Assembly: GCA_963753165.1 (NCBI GenBank)
Contig: CAVWBP010000009.1
Location: forward strand, 210,173 to 274,172
DNA: 64,000 bases
Origin: JAKLQR01 sp963753165
Lineage (GTDB): Bacteria; Nitrospirota; Thermodesulfovibrionia; Thermodesulfovibrionales; SM23-35
Direction: 5' to 3'
The notes under the pieces: model-generated
The model's input: only the letters and a program-made list of their open reading frames with translations
The model's database searches: none
Told to the model about the DNA's origin: nothing
In this document: piece after piece, positions 35,069 to 44,219 of the stretch
How the letters are laid out: each line of letters starts with the position of its first letter
How positions within the stretch are numbered: the stretch's first letter is position 1
Position numbers and translations under genes: made by a program

Positions 35069-36466
35069 TTGACGACATCCATACTATATTTTGTTTCCGG
35101 CCTGATAATAGGCGGCATTATCGCATGGCTCCTTGCAATTTCACGCCGGCAGCGACAGTCGGACAAACAGGTCTCCGATATCCAGTCGTCATATGCAAAC
35201 CAGCTCACGGAACTGGAAAAAATGGCAAGCGGAGCCGAGGCGCGCGTAGAGGAACTGAGGCAGCAGGTTCAGCACAAGGATTTCGAGCTTGAACAGACAA
35301 GAAACGAGCTTGACATCGAGCGTGAAATGAAGGCGAGACTCGAGGAAGCCCAGAAACACCTGAAAGAAGAGAGAGAACGATTTGAGTCAATGGCAGCCAG
35401 GCTCAGCGATACATTTAAGGCCCTCTCTCTGGATGCCCTCACAAAAAATACCGAGGAATTCAAAAAATATGCAGATGATTTTATCCGGCTTGCTGAAGAG
35501 AAACTGAAGACCCAGACGGTAGACGGTAAGAAGGAACTCGACGGCAAAAAGGAACTGATTGACCAGAATATCGAGGCGATAGGGAAAACACTCTCCGAGG
35601 TTCAGAGAAAAATCGAGGAAGTTGGCAAGGCGAGTGGTGAGAAATTTACTGAGGTTGCTACCCTTATTAAAAAGCACGAAGAAGTTACGTTCACCCTGAA
35701 GGAGACTACCGAACGGCTCAGTCATGCGCTTGCAAGCTCCAAAAAAAGAGGTGAGTGGGGTGAACGTATGGCAGAAGATATCATCCGTCTTGTGGGCATG
35801 GTGGAAGGGATTAATTACATAAAACAGAAGACGATGGACAGTTCATCAGGCAGGCCGGACTATACTTTCTATCTTCCGAACCAGATGAAGGTCAATATGG
35901 ATGTAAAGTTCCCGGTTGACAATTATATACACTATCTCAATGCAGAATCTGATCACGACAGGAAACGGTACAGAGATGAACTCTTAAAGAATACAAAAGT
36001 CATGATGAAACAGTTGACTTCACGCGATTACATTAATCCTGCCGAAAATACGGTCGATTATGTGCTTATGTTTATCCCGAATGAACAGGTATTCAGTTTT
36101 ATCAATGAAGCGGACACAACAATCATGGATGAGGCACTGAAACAGAAAGTTATCTTATGTTCTCCTTTTACCTTATATGCAGTGCTTGCGGTTATAAGAC
36201 AGGCAATCGAGAATTTCAATCTTGAACGGACCGCTGCGGAAATACTAAACCTGCTGAGTGAGTTTTCGAAGCAATGGAATGCCTATAAGGATAAATTCAC
36301 AAGCATGGGTGAGAGACTGGATGCAGCAAAAAAGGAATACGATATTCTCGTCACGACGAGGAGCAATATGCTTGAGAGACCCCTGAAAAAAATAGAAGAA
36401 ATCAGAAAGCAGACAGCCATTGACTCTGATGAGAAGATAAAACTTGATGAAACAGCGTTACTTTGA
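35069..36466 (+). CDS. rmuC: DNA recombination protein RmuC
   Basis: 465 residues, TTG start with AGAGG upstream. One N-terminal transmembrane helix (about 5-23), a long coiled coil (about 25-130) and the RmuC nuclease-like domain (about 180-400) with KRGEWGERMAEDIIRL, GRPDYTFYLPN, VDVKFP-like NMDVKFPVDNY and EQVFSFINE. RmuC limits inversions at inverted repeats in E. coli, of interest in a region rich in palindromes. Confidence 0.93.
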   Translation: MTTSILYFVSGLIIGGIIAWLLAISRRQRQSDKQVSDIQSSYANQLTELEKMASGAEARVEELRQQVQHKDFELEQTRNELDIEREMKARLEEAQKHLKEERERFESMAARLSDTFKALSLDALTKNTEEFKKYADDFIRLAEEKLKTQTVDGKKELDGKKELIDQNIEAIGKTLSEVQRKIEEVGKASGEKFTEVATLIKKHEEVTFTLKETTERLSHALASSKKRGEWGERMAEDIIRLVGMVEGINYIKQKTMDSSSGRPDYTFYLPNQMKVNMDVKFPVDNYIHYLNAESDHDRKRYRDELLKNTKVMMKQLTSRDYINPAENTVDYVLMFIPNEQVFSFINEADTTIMDEALKQKVILCSPFTLYAVLAVIRQAIENFNLERTAAEILNLLSEFSKQWNAYKDKFTSMGERLDAAKKEYDILVTTRSNMLERPLKKIEEIRKQTAIDSDEKIKLDETALL

Positions 36467-36542
36467 TAACGTTATGGTGGATACATATATGGGTATATAA
36501 GACCATTATAGGAATACAATACAAACAAAGGAGGAGGGAACC

Positions 36543-36824
36543 ATGTCAGAAAAGTTAAGTCATGAGGAGTTTGTTAAGAAGGCTGTCGTGAGTTTAAGGA
36601 AGGAAGGGTACAAGGGTATTCACAGTGTTTACTCAGGATTCAACGAGGCGTTCAAAAAATATTTCGAAGGCGAAAACCCTGTTGAGGTTACGAATAAACT
36701 GTCAGGCGAAGGGAAGATAACTATAAGGCCTGTCAGGGGTGGTGTCATGCTCTATCTGCCCGAAGAGGCGCCGGCGTCCAAGAGTTCTGCGGATGAAGCC
36801 CTGCACAAAATGGGCATTAAATAA
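36543..36824 (+). CDS. Conserved-looking hypothetical protein (93 aa)
   Basis: A 93-residue charged protein starting MSEKLSHEEFVKKAVVSLRK, with a very strong AAAGGAGGAGG ribosome site and an A/T-rich stretch upstream. The pattern SLRKEGYKGIHSVYSGFNEA suggests a small alpha/beta domain. No family recognised, no membrane segment. It stands alone between rmuC and a convergent operon. Confidence 0.8.
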   Translation: MSEKLSHEEFVKKAVVSLRKEGYKGIHSVYSGFNEAFKKYFEGENPVEVTNKLSGEGKITIRPVRGGVMLYLPEEAPASKSSADEALHKMGIK

Positions 36825-36936
36825 TTAAATAGTGTCCGGTGTTTCTCAGAAGGCCTGAGAATTGAAGAAAATCCGGAGCGGCTTCAGGGAAAATACAGTG
36901 GAGATGTCCGGATAGAAGAGGGTAAGCAAGGAAATG

Positions 36937-37470
36937 CTATGAGAGGGGATCGGCCCCGATGGTATGAAGCCATCCCCTGATCTCTTTTTTCATTGTTTTT
37001 GCGTTATCACTGTGCCAGCGTTTTCTTTCTTTGGGATGATGTACTAACACGTCTTTAAAGTTCCTGAACGCTCCTTTTCCATCGAGGGCGTCGCGCAGCT
37101 TTGTTTTCAGCGCGGGGTCTGTGACCGTATCAATAAACCGGGACATGGATTCATAGGCGACAGAGGAAGGTCTTTCCGGTATCCTGAAATATCGTCCACT
37201 TTCGTCAAGCAGAATTTCGAGTATTATCTCAACCTCGTCTTCCATATATTCCGGCAGGTCGGGCACTTCATCAAATTCTATGGATTCAATCTCGTCCATC
37301 AAATCATCAAATTCCTCAACATGCAGGCTGGATTGAGCTTCCTCCAGCATTTCTTCGGAGAAGGCGATCACTTCCCCGGTTTCGATATCGAGGAAATAAT
37401 CGAAGTTGTCGCGTACGACGTCTTCCATCGCCTTCTGAATCTCGTCAAAATTCACTTTGAGCTTTTTCAT
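36937..37470 (-). CDS. UPF0158 family protein
   Basis: 177 residues matching the UPF0158 family: FDEIQKAMEDVVRDNFDYFL, DIETGEVIAFSEE and the later YESMSRFIDTV, with LVHHPKERKRWHSDN. Very acidic in the middle. Function unknown. Its start overlaps the DUF1284 gene by 26 bp; last gene of the minus-strand run. Confidence 0.88.
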   Translation of the reverse strand: MKKLKVNFDEIQKAMEDVVRDNFDYFLDIETGEVIAFSEEMLEEAQSSLHVEEFDDLMDEIESIEFDEVPDLPEYMEDEVEIILEILLDESGRYFRIPERPSSVAYESMSRFIDTVTDPALKTKLRDALDGKGAFRNFKDVLVHHPKERKRWHSDNAKTMKKEIRGWLHTIGADPLS

Positions 37471-37885
37471 CGAGCAGGAGGGTAAAAATTTTGTTATTCC
37501 TGCATACGGAAAACCAGTCGCATCCCCTGCAGAATTTCCCGCTCCAGGAAGCGAATATTTCCGGCATGCGTGCTTTTATTTCAGGCCATGAGATCTTCAC
37601 CCGGGACCGGATACGGAGCAATTCAATTGCTGCCCTGTCCATTCCCCTGATCTCTTTCTCGGAATCTTCACGATAGAGGCAGCGTTTTTCCTGCAGAGAA
37701 GGACATGCACTGCAGACATCGTCGGCGCCCTCACAAATATTGATCTGTTCCCCTGCCTCTGCCCTCTCCAGAACATTCCTGAGATTTGCCACAAAGTCAG
37801 GGCTGTATCCTTCGCCATTGAAGAAATGAAGGCATATCAGGTGATGACCTCTCAGCCTGACAGGTAATTTATGCATAGATTTCAT
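37445..37885 (-). CDS. DUF1284 cysteine-rich protein
   Basis: 146 residues. LRGHHLICLHFFNGEGYSPD is the family signature; cysteines cluster as CEGADDVCSACPSL, RCLY and CRGCDWFSVC, a likely Fe-S or Zn site. DUF1284 proteins have no settled function. It lies downstream of queC with about 40 bp between. Confidence 0.9.
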   Translation of the reverse strand: MKSMHKLPVRLRGHHLICLHFFNGEGYSPDFVANLRNVLERAEAGEQINICEGADDVCSACPSLQEKRCLYREDSEKEIRGMDRAAIELLRIRSRVKISWPEIKARMPEIFASWSGKFCRGCDWFSVCRNNKIFTLLLDEKAQSEF

Positions 37886-37922
37886 AAGTAGTATCCCAAT
37901 ATTTCACCTGGCGAAAGATTTG

Positions 37923-38709
37923 CTAACCTGTTAAAGGGTCCTGCATCCCCGCCTCCTGAAACCCTTTGGCCCTGAACACGCAACTGTCGCATCTGCCGCA
38001 GGGTATGAAGACGTGCCAGCGTTAGAGTTTGGGGTACGGAGACTCTGTTTCTTTTGCCTTTTCACTCTTATTTGCTCATGCTTTGAGCTTTGCTTTGGTT
38101 GCGGGTCATAACAACTCCAAGTCAGCGCATAATCAAGTCCCAGTTCAGTCCCCTTTTTGATAATTTCGGATTTTTTCATCCGGAGAAGGGGTGCGTGAAT
38201 ATGAAATTGCATTTTTTTCTCAACGGAGGCCTTTGTTGCAAGGTTGGCCATTGCTTCATATGCCTTAAGATATTCCGGCCTGCAGTCAGGATACCCGCTG
38301 TAATCGACTGCGTTCGCGCCGATAAAAATATGTTCTGCAAGAAGAACTTCGGCCCATGCAAGAGCGAAGGAGAGGAAGATGGTATTCCGGGCAGGAACGT
38401 AAGTGACGGGAGGATGAAGGATGAAGGTCCCGAACCGCTTAAGGTATCTTTTAAACGTTTCTTCGGCACTGCCATATCGGAGGTCAGTGCAGAACCCCCT
38501 ATTTCTCTGAGATCGAATTGTATCACTAGATGCTGTTCAACCCCAAAGGCCGAGGCGACCATCTGTGCAGACTTAAGCTCCCTTGCGTGCCGTTGACTGT
38601 AGTCGAAACTCAGGGCATAGATTTCGTATCCCCCGGATTTTGCAATCGCGAGTGTTGTCGCGGAGTCGATCCCGCCGCTCAGGAGGACTAACGCTTTATT
38701 CCCGGTCAT
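37923..38709 (-). CDS. queC: 7-cyano-7-deazaguanine synthase, broken by two frame changes
   Basis: QueC makes preQ0, the precursor of queuosine, using ATP and ammonia. The N terminus has the PP-loop LVLLSGGIDSATTLA. The frame shifts between 38400 and 38440 and continues as VTYVPARNTIFLSFALAW to WSCYDPQP. A second shift between about 37995 and 38060 is needed to reach the zinc motif CGRCDSCVFRAKGFQEAG and the stop at 37923. Between WSCYDPQP and CGRCDSC there are about 25 to 30 extra residues (KHEQIRVKRQKKQS and onward), longer than usual. May be a pseudogene or a badly read gene. Confidence 0.85.
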
Positions 38710-38717
38710 TGGAAATG

Positions 38718-39767
38718 TTAATAAATATCGTCGGATGTCCCCTGGACACCATCAGGTCCGGGGCTGAGGACAATGAAGGCATAATTATTTTGAGTGTAGA
38801 AATACGGGTTTCCCCACGGGTCCGCTTTCCGGGAAATCATGTCGAGTTTTTCAGGGTATGCACCGTGCTCGAATTTGTAAACCTTGATTTCGAACCTTAT
38901 ATCATCGATTGTCTCGGCGGCCCTCAGTTTTTTAAACATCTGGCTGCCATCAATAAAGACAGAATACAGGGATACTAGCAGTGCAAGAACGATTGCAAAG
39001 ACTGGGGTTAGACGGTAAGAGGCTGAAGGCTTCTTTGGCGCAGTAAAAGGTATCTCTCCAACAACCGGCGCCTCTGTTGTCAATTCTATCGCATGTTTTT
39101 CGAGCAGAGAGACAAGGGTTTTCGATACCTCGAAATCGTCATGTCCGCTCAGGTCAATAATGGTGCTCACATCGTTTTCACCGTCGACCAGGGAGAGAAT
39201 ATCCTCTTCGTTCTCGGTGAGTTCGGCAGTGTGGCCGGATATTTTTAAAAATACGGTATCGAGTGTGATTTTCCCTTCTATGAGCGTCCATTCGTCAACA
39301 ATCCGCAACCCTTCCATGAGTAAGTGCTGGGTATCAATGGATATGGGGATATCTTTATCTGCAGGCACTTCCTGTGGAGTGAACTCATAGGTGCCGTCTT
39401 TCCAGGCGAATACCTGGATTATGGTCTCTTTAATCTGAATTGTCAGTATCTCCTCAAGCTGTTCTTTTGTGACCAGTCCTTTTCTGATCAGAAGATTGCC
39501 GAATTTGATATTGGTGCTCCGCTGTTCATCGAGCAAGCCCTGAAGCTGTTCTTCGCGAAGGATTTCTTTTTTTACAAGGATTTTGCCGAGCCTGTTTGCC
39601 TCTATCCTCCGTTTTGATTCGGCGCCGGCGATATGCCCTTCGATGAAGAGCAGCCTGATTTTGTCCATCCTGCTGTCGATTGTAAGAACCCCGGTCTTCC
39701 GCTGGAAGAAGATGAGCTGAAGAATATCAGCGAGACCGAAATCTTTGAGAGAGCCTTCTAAAGCCAT
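38718..39767 (-). CDS. DUF4388/PATAN protein with a GspG-like C-terminal tail
   Basis: 349 residues. The N-terminal DUF4388 (PATAN-type) domain (about 1-150) starts MALEGSLKDFGLADILQLIF, with RKTGVLTIDS. A winged-helix-like central part (about 150-230) is followed by one transmembrane helix (about 250-270). The C-terminal end, DPWGNPYFYTQN and SPGPDGVQGTSDDIY, is the calcium-binding end of type II secretion pseudopilin GspG. This order puts a signalling domain inside and a pseudopilin-like tail outside. The gene overlaps the TPR membrane gene by 10 bp. Confidence 0.85.
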   Translation of the reverse strand: MALEGSLKDFGLADILQLIFFQRKTGVLTIDSRMDKIRLLFIEGHIAGAESKRRIEANRLGKILVKKEILREEQLQGLLDEQRSTNIKFGNLLIRKGLVTKEQLEEILTIQIKETIIQVFAWKDGTYEFTPQEVPADKDIPISIDTQHLLMEGLRIVDEWTLIEGKITLDTVFLKISGHTAELTENEEDILSLVDGENDVSTIIDLSGHDDFEVSKTLVSLLEKHAIELTTEAPVVGEIPFTAPKKPSASYRLTPVFAIVLALLVSLYSVFIDGSQMFKKLRAAETIDDIRFEIKVYKFEHGAYPEKLDMISRKADPWGNPYFYTQNNYAFIVLSPGPDGVQGTSDDIY

Positions 39768-41422
39768 CCTTTTAAAATCCTCCGCCTGGTAATGATGTTA
39801 GCCAAACCATAGACGATTACCATAAGAACCAGTGATACGAGATTCAGCCAGAGATGTGAAAACTTCGGCATCCCGACCACAAAGAAAGAATTCGCCAGGG
39901 GAATGAGCAGGAAGAACAGGAAAGGCCAGAGAAAGAGCATGCCTCTTATGATATTCCCGGCATAGATAAAACCGGAACCCGGCAGGAAAAGGGTGATGAT
40001 CTTAATGATGTCCCTTTGCGTTTTCTTGTGTTCATAGACATTGAGAATCCGCGCAATTCTCTCCCGTGCATCCAGTTCATCAAGTTTCACCAGAGATTTA
40101 AAGCACTGGGGGCACATATGTCCCCAGAGAATATGTTTTTCACATTTACTGCACATGATCTTTCCGCACCGGGTGCACCGATAAGCCCTGTTCTTTATGC
40201 GGCCATTCATCCCAAAAAAGAGAATTCCCATGAACACTGCCACCGCAGGGATTGCCCAGGGCGGCAGGAGCGACAACCCCATCGTCGAGATGCGGTAGGT
40301 CTTTGTCCTGGCATGGTTCCAGAGCACTGATTCCGGCAGGTCTTCGTCGATGACAAACCTGTTCGGTTTCCTGGAAAAAATGGCCCTGAACTGCGAAACG
40401 GCATTCACATCGCGCCGTTGTGCATCGAGGAAATATTCTCCTCCTTTCCCAAAGTCGAGCGTCTCCCGATATACCTGGCTCAGATTATACAGTGCCGCAG
40501 CCGAAGGGCGCATCTGGGCCGATTTCTTGTAAAGTTCCTTGGCTTCCTCCATGTTCTGGAGGGCCACATAGCAGTTTGCGAGATTATTGTACACACGCGG
40601 GTCCGGTCTCAGCGCAAGCAGTTTGTTGTACGAAGCGATGGCCTCGTCATACTTTCCTTCCCGTTTTGATGCAAGGGCGTAAGAAAAAATTTCAACGGGG
40701 TTTTCTCTGTTCTGTAAAACTGAAAGCGCATAGGTGTTCCCCCTTGCTTCATTGACTTCCACGACGGCTTTCAGCGCACCGGAAGCAGGAGCCGACATCG
40801 CTGTTGAAAGCGCATAAAAGGTCCAGGGAGAGGAGAGCAGAAAAACGAGGTAGAGATAGAGGACGACCTTGTCCCATCTGGTCATATAGAGTCCGAGCAG
40901 GATGAGCAGACTGCCGAGAAGATAAAGAGGACCGAAGAAGGCCGGAACAAGGACCAGGAGCATCAGGACTTTTTTCCTGTTTTCCTGAATTTCATGAGAA
41001 ATCAGCGGGATATCCTTCAAAAGCCTGATGAGAATGATGATTCCTGTAGTAAGCAGGAATGACAAGAGAAGGCTTGTGAGGAGTGAGGATGCCAGCATGA
41101 ATGACCACCAGAAATTCTGCCTGTATATGCTGATTCCCTGAAGCATATAATCGACAGCCTCGAATACCCTGTCGGGCTGGAAAGAAACCCTTGCCTTTGC
41201 AAGCTCGAAATATGCGGCGGGAAGGTCGGGGGAATGTTTCAGCGCCTCCCTCAGGAGTTCTGTGGATTTCGCGTTTTCTGTTTTCGATTCCTCGATGAGG
41301 ATATACGCAGAGGGGTCCGAATTCCGGATCCCCTTGTTCAGCTGCTCATCGTAGGGTGTTTCCCCTGCAGTGAGGGAAGGGAGAAGAAGCAGCATTATGC
41401 AAAGGAGAATGCGTTGTATCAT
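39758..41422 (-). CDS. Polytopic TPR protein with zinc-ribbon
   Basis: 554 residues: a signal peptide (MIQRILLCIMLLLLPSLTAG), one TPR segment, three or four transmembrane helices (about 105-215), a second TPR set (about 245-340, YDEAIASYNKLLALRPDPRV), another helix (about 388-405), a four-Cys zinc site CTRCGKIMCSKCEKH...CPQC, and three closing helices. No family name is certain. Co-translated with the DUF4388 protein, so an envelope machine is suspected. Confidence 0.82.
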   Translation of the reverse strand: MIQRILLCIMLLLLPSLTAGETPYDEQLNKGIRNSDPSAYILIEESKTENAKSTELLREALKHSPDLPAAYFELAKARVSFQPDRVFEAVDYMLQGISIYRQNFWWSFMLASSLLTSLLLSFLLTTGIIILIRLLKDIPLISHEIQENRKKVLMLLVLVPAFFGPLYLLGSLLILLGLYMTRWDKVVLYLYLVFLLSSPWTFYALSTAMSAPASGALKAVVEVNEARGNTYALSVLQNRENPVEIFSYALASKREGKYDEAIASYNKLLALRPDPRVYNNLANCYVALQNMEEAKELYKKSAQMRPSAAALYNLSQVYRETLDFGKGGEYFLDAQRRDVNAVSQFRAIFSRKPNRFVIDEDLPESVLWNHARTKTYRISTMGLSLLPPWAIPAVAVFMGILFFGMNGRIKNRAYRCTRCGKIMCSKCEKHILWGHMCPQCFKSLVKLDELDARERIARILNVYEHKKTQRDIIKIITLFLPGSGFIYAGNIIRGMLFLWPFLFFLLIPLANSFFVVGMPKFSHLWLNLVSLVLMVIVYGLANIITRRRILKGWL

Positions 41423-42018
41423 ATCCGCTGTCCTATCTTTCTCTCGGTGCCCTTTAAGAGTCTCTGGAGATTCTCTCTGTGTCTGAGAAAAATAATAACA
41501 GCGATGAGCACGGTAATCAAGAGTTTTCCCTTGTCCCCTGTATCAAAAAGGAAGACATTCAACGGAAGGAGCGCAAAAGATATGAGTGCGCCCAGCGATG
41601 AATATTTTGTGAGAACAACGACGGCAAGCCATATGATCAGGGTCAGAACTGCTGCGAGCGGAGAATAGATCAGCAGCACTCCGAGGCTTGTGGCTACGCC
41701 CTTGCCCCCCCTGAACCCGAGAAAGACCGAGAAATTATGTCCCAGGATAGCGGATATGCCGATAAGACCTTCCCAGGCTGGTCCGGCCTCAAAATATCGT
41801 GCGAATGCTACCGCGAGGGTTCCTTTCAAAATATCTCCGCAAAGGGTAATGGCTGCCGGCCACTTTCCGAGCGACCGCAGGACATTTGTCGCTCCGATGT
41901 TTCCACTTCCGACCTTTTTCAGGTCGACGCCCTTGATCTTTGCTATTATTATACCAAATGGCACAGATCCGAGAAGAAAGGCAGCAAGAAAAAGCAGACT
42001 GAAGATCAAGGCGCTCAT
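41419..42018 (-). CDS. plsY: Acyl-phosphate glycerol-3-phosphate acyltransferase PlsY
   Basis: First acylation of glycerol 3-phosphate in phospholipid synthesis, at the inner membrane. 199 residues from ATG 42018, whose ATGA overlaps the pgsA stop. Motifs GSVPFGIIIAKIKGVDLKKV, GSGNIGATNVLR, and FRGGKGVATSLG are the three PlsY active-site loops. Five or so membrane helices. The frame is open further upstream but that part lies inside pgsA. Confidence 0.96.
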   Translation of the reverse strand: MSALIFSLLFLAAFLLGSVPFGIIIAKIKGVDLKKVGSGNIGATNVLRSLGKWPAAITLCGDILKGTLAVAFARYFEAGPAWEGLIGISAILGHNFSVFLGFRGGKGVATSLGVLLIYSPLAAVLTLIIWLAVVVLTKYSSLGALISFALLPLNVFLFDTGDKGKLLITVLIAVIIFLRHRENLQRLLKGTERKIGQRI

Positions 42019-42554
42019 TCCGAGATTTTTCTCCCGAACGAAATAGTATACTGGACGCCCGAGACGAGAGAGAGCACGAGCGCCCCCCAAATCAGGACGA
42101 TACCGATATCATACAGATCTATGTCGAAAAGACTCTGCTTCAGGATCAGGCAGAGGATTGCTATTATCTGAAAAGTCGTCTTTATCTTGCCGCCCATCTC
42201 CGCAGGAATGACGATGTCCTTTGAGAGGGCAACTGCCCTTAACCCGGTAACAAGGAATTCTCTGGCAATAATTGTGATGGCTATCCATGCGGGGAGTCTC
42301 TCCATGTCCACGAGGACAATAAGGGCGGAAATAACAAGGAATTTATCGGCAATGGGGTCAAGGATAATCCCGAATTTTGTAATGTCTCCCGACCGCCGCG
42401 CAAGATACCCGTCAAGAAAATCTGTAAGAGAGGCGATGCTGAAGATGAACGCGCCGAAGAGGGGATGCAGGTAAACGGTGAATATAAATACAGGGATCAG
42501 AACAATCCTGCTGAGCGTCAGGATTGTCGGCAGGTTAAGTTTGAGAGTACTCAT
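42015..42554 (-). CDS. pgsA: CDP-diacylglycerol-glycerol-3-phosphate 3-phosphatidyltransferase
   Basis: Makes phosphatidylglycerol phosphate. 179 residues with four or five membrane helices. The CDP-alcohol motif D-G-x2-A-R-x8-G-x3-D-x3-D is present as DFLDGYLARRSGDITKFG then DPIADKF. Overlaps plsY by 4 bp and kdsC by 20 bp, so the three are co-translated. Confidence 0.96.
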   Translation of the reverse strand: MSTLKLNLPTILTLSRIVLIPVFIFTVYLHPLFGAFIFSIASLTDFLDGYLARRSGDITKFGIILDPIADKFLVISALIVLVDMERLPAWIAITIIAREFLVTGLRAVALSKDIVIPAEMGGKIKTTFQIIAILCLILKQSLFDIDLYDIGIVLIWGALVLSLVSGVQYTISFGRKISE

Positions 42555-43077
42555 CGATGATATCCCCCCATACCCCTTTCGCCTTAAGAAGGAGGTCGCA
42601 CACTTCCCTCACCGCCCCCCTGCCGCCTCTTCTTTTTGTGGTCATAGCTGCCTGTGCCTTCACCTCTTCTTCGGCATCGGCAACCGCGATGGGAAGGCCG
42701 CATTTCTTCAAAACAGGGATATCGACGATATCATCACCGATGTATGCTATTTCTCTGTCGCTCGCTGAATATTTCTCGGCAAGCTGGCGATACGGGATAC
42801 GTTTATCGTAGCATTTCTGAATCACATCGGTAATGCCGAGTTCATGCGCTCTTCTTTCAACGACCCGGGAATGTCTCCCGGTGATTAACGCAACCTTAAT
42901 TCCTGCACGAATCAGCATTCTTACTCCGTGGCCGTCCCGCACATGAAATATCTTAAACTCGTTCTCATTTTCATCAAAGATAATGCTTCCGTCTGTCAGT
43001 ACGCCGTCAACATCGAGCATCAGAAGCTTGATCTCCCGCGCAGTTTTCAGGATTTCATCTTCGGCAAAGGTATCCAT
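42535..43077 (-). CDS. kdsC: 3-deoxy-D-manno-octulosonate 8-phosphate phosphatase
   Basis: HAD-type phosphatase of LPS inner core synthesis. 180 residues: LLMLDVDGVLTDGSIIFDEN (motif I), FKIFHVRDGHGVRML, LITGRHS (motif II), and YIGDDIVDIPVLKKCGL (motif IV). C-terminal GGRGAVREVCDLLL is the tetramer tail. First gene of the minus-strand run that continues to UPF0158. No kdsA or kdsD is in the window. Confidence 0.95.
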   Translation of the reverse strand: MDTFAEDEILKTAREIKLLMLDVDGVLTDGSIIFDENENEFKIFHVRDGHGVRMLIRAGIKVALITGRHSRVVERRAHELGITDVIQKCYDKRIPYRQLAEKYSASDREIAYIGDDIVDIPVLKKCGLPIAVADAEEEVKAQAAMTTKRRGGRGAVREVCDLLLKAKGVWGDIIDEYSQT

Positions 43078-43223
43078 AGAGTTTTTTATCCTCCCGAGAG
43101 TTACAGGACTGATGTGTAAAGCAGGAGTCTCCCTTCGGTTTTGTGCATATGCTGTAATGGAAATCGGTAACAGAAAGAGTATAGCAAACAGTCAGGTTTT
43201 TTTAAATACCAATGGAAATCCCA

Positions 43224-43259
43224 CTTCTCTCCGGCCCTTTCACCAACGAGGGAGAGAAG
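43224..43259. repeat. 9-bp perfect inverted repeat in intergenic gap
   Basis: CTTCTCTCC (43224-43232) and GGAGAGAAG (43251-43259) with an 18-base loop. Lies in the 285-bp gap between kdsC and the four-helix-bundle gene; nothing else is evident there. Confidence 0.45.
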
Positions 43260-43362
43260 ACTTCTGCGGAAGGAAAGAAAACAGGCTATTTTTGCGCGAT
43301 ATCAGAACATACGGAATGCAATGAATTTTTTATCCGCGAAGGGAGGAATCTCCCCTGTACGG

Positions 43363-43737
43363 TCAATCCCTCGTCACATCGCAGAGAATATCGAAGATAT
43401 CTTCATATTTGGAATCAAGTTTCCTGAAAACCCCGGGATCGATATATTTGCATTTTGACGCATACTCGAGGAAGCGTTGCGTTTTCGATGCCGCCTGTGC
43501 TGCGTCAGAGAGTTTGTTGATAAATGAGGCTTTCTGTTTTTTCATGTGCCAGGCTTCCGCAAGGTCTGTACAGACCGACCGTGCATGTTTCCGGATCTGT
43601 TCGGTCAGGAATTTCTTCTCTTGAGGAAACTTCCTGGATGTCTCAAATATCTCTTCGAATATCTCAATCGCGGTCTCGAACACAAACCGGTACACTTCAA
43701 AGTCCTTCACATTTCTCATGCTTTTTTCCGTATACAT
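43363..43737 (-). CDS. Four-helix bundle protein (23S rRNA intervening-sequence type)
   Basis: 124 residues from ATG 43737, chosen because GGGAGGGAGG lies just before it; the frame is open further upstream but unlikely used. VKDFEVYRFVFETAIEIFEE, then EIFETSRKFPQEKKFLTEQI, IRKHARSVCTDLAEAW, and LSDAAQAASKTQRFLEYAS match the S23/Avd-like four-helix family. Members occur in rRNA intervening sequences or beside diversity-generating reverse transcriptases; neither is here. Role unknown. Confidence 0.85.
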   Translation of the reverse strand: MYTEKSMRNVKDFEVYRFVFETAIEIFEEIFETSRKFPQEKKFLTEQIRKHARSVCTDLAEAWHMKKQKASFINKLSDAAQAASKTQRFLEYASKCKYIDPGVFRKLDSKYEDIFDILCDVTRD

Positions 43738-44057
43738 TGCCTCCCTCCCCCTTTTATCGGCGGAGACGGATATTTTTTCATCAATATCAGTCCCTGGTTG
43801 CATGAAGGTTTCGGATTTGCGGTCCGAAGTCGCGGAGTAGAGAGGGAAGGCTCTTTGTTTCCTTGAGAACGGACATGTATTCTGTAATCCTCCTTTGGCA
43901 ATTTTATTATAAAAAAGCAAAATCAATGCCAGAGAAAGCTCCCTGGCCTGCGTAAGTCATAAATTCAATTTTTATCGGCAGTTACATAGTCAGTGCATCT
44001 TTTAAAGCAAGTGCTTTTTGTCAGGACTATATTCTCATTTCTGCAGTTCTCATTGTT

Positions 44058-44087
44058 AAAAACGAGAATGCCTTGCAACTCGTTTTT
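44058..44087. terminator. Orphan bidirectional intrinsic terminator
   Basis: AAAAACGAG (44058-44066) and CTCGTTTTT (44079-44087) form a stem with a 12-base loop, ending in T runs on both strands. No gene reads into it on either strand: the left neighbour is transcribed away and the right one starts at 44220. The gap 43927-44219 shows no protein gene, so a small RNA is possible. Confidence 0.5.
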
Positions 44088-44219
44088 TTCGTGAGTCTGA
44101 TTCAGACGGAGATCATACTGCGCTGTTTGCCGACAGGAGGCAGAGGTATTTCCAGCCCATCGGTAGAGTCTCCTCGTCCCTGTTCCATGATATAATTACC
44201 GGTAAAACAGGAGGATATC

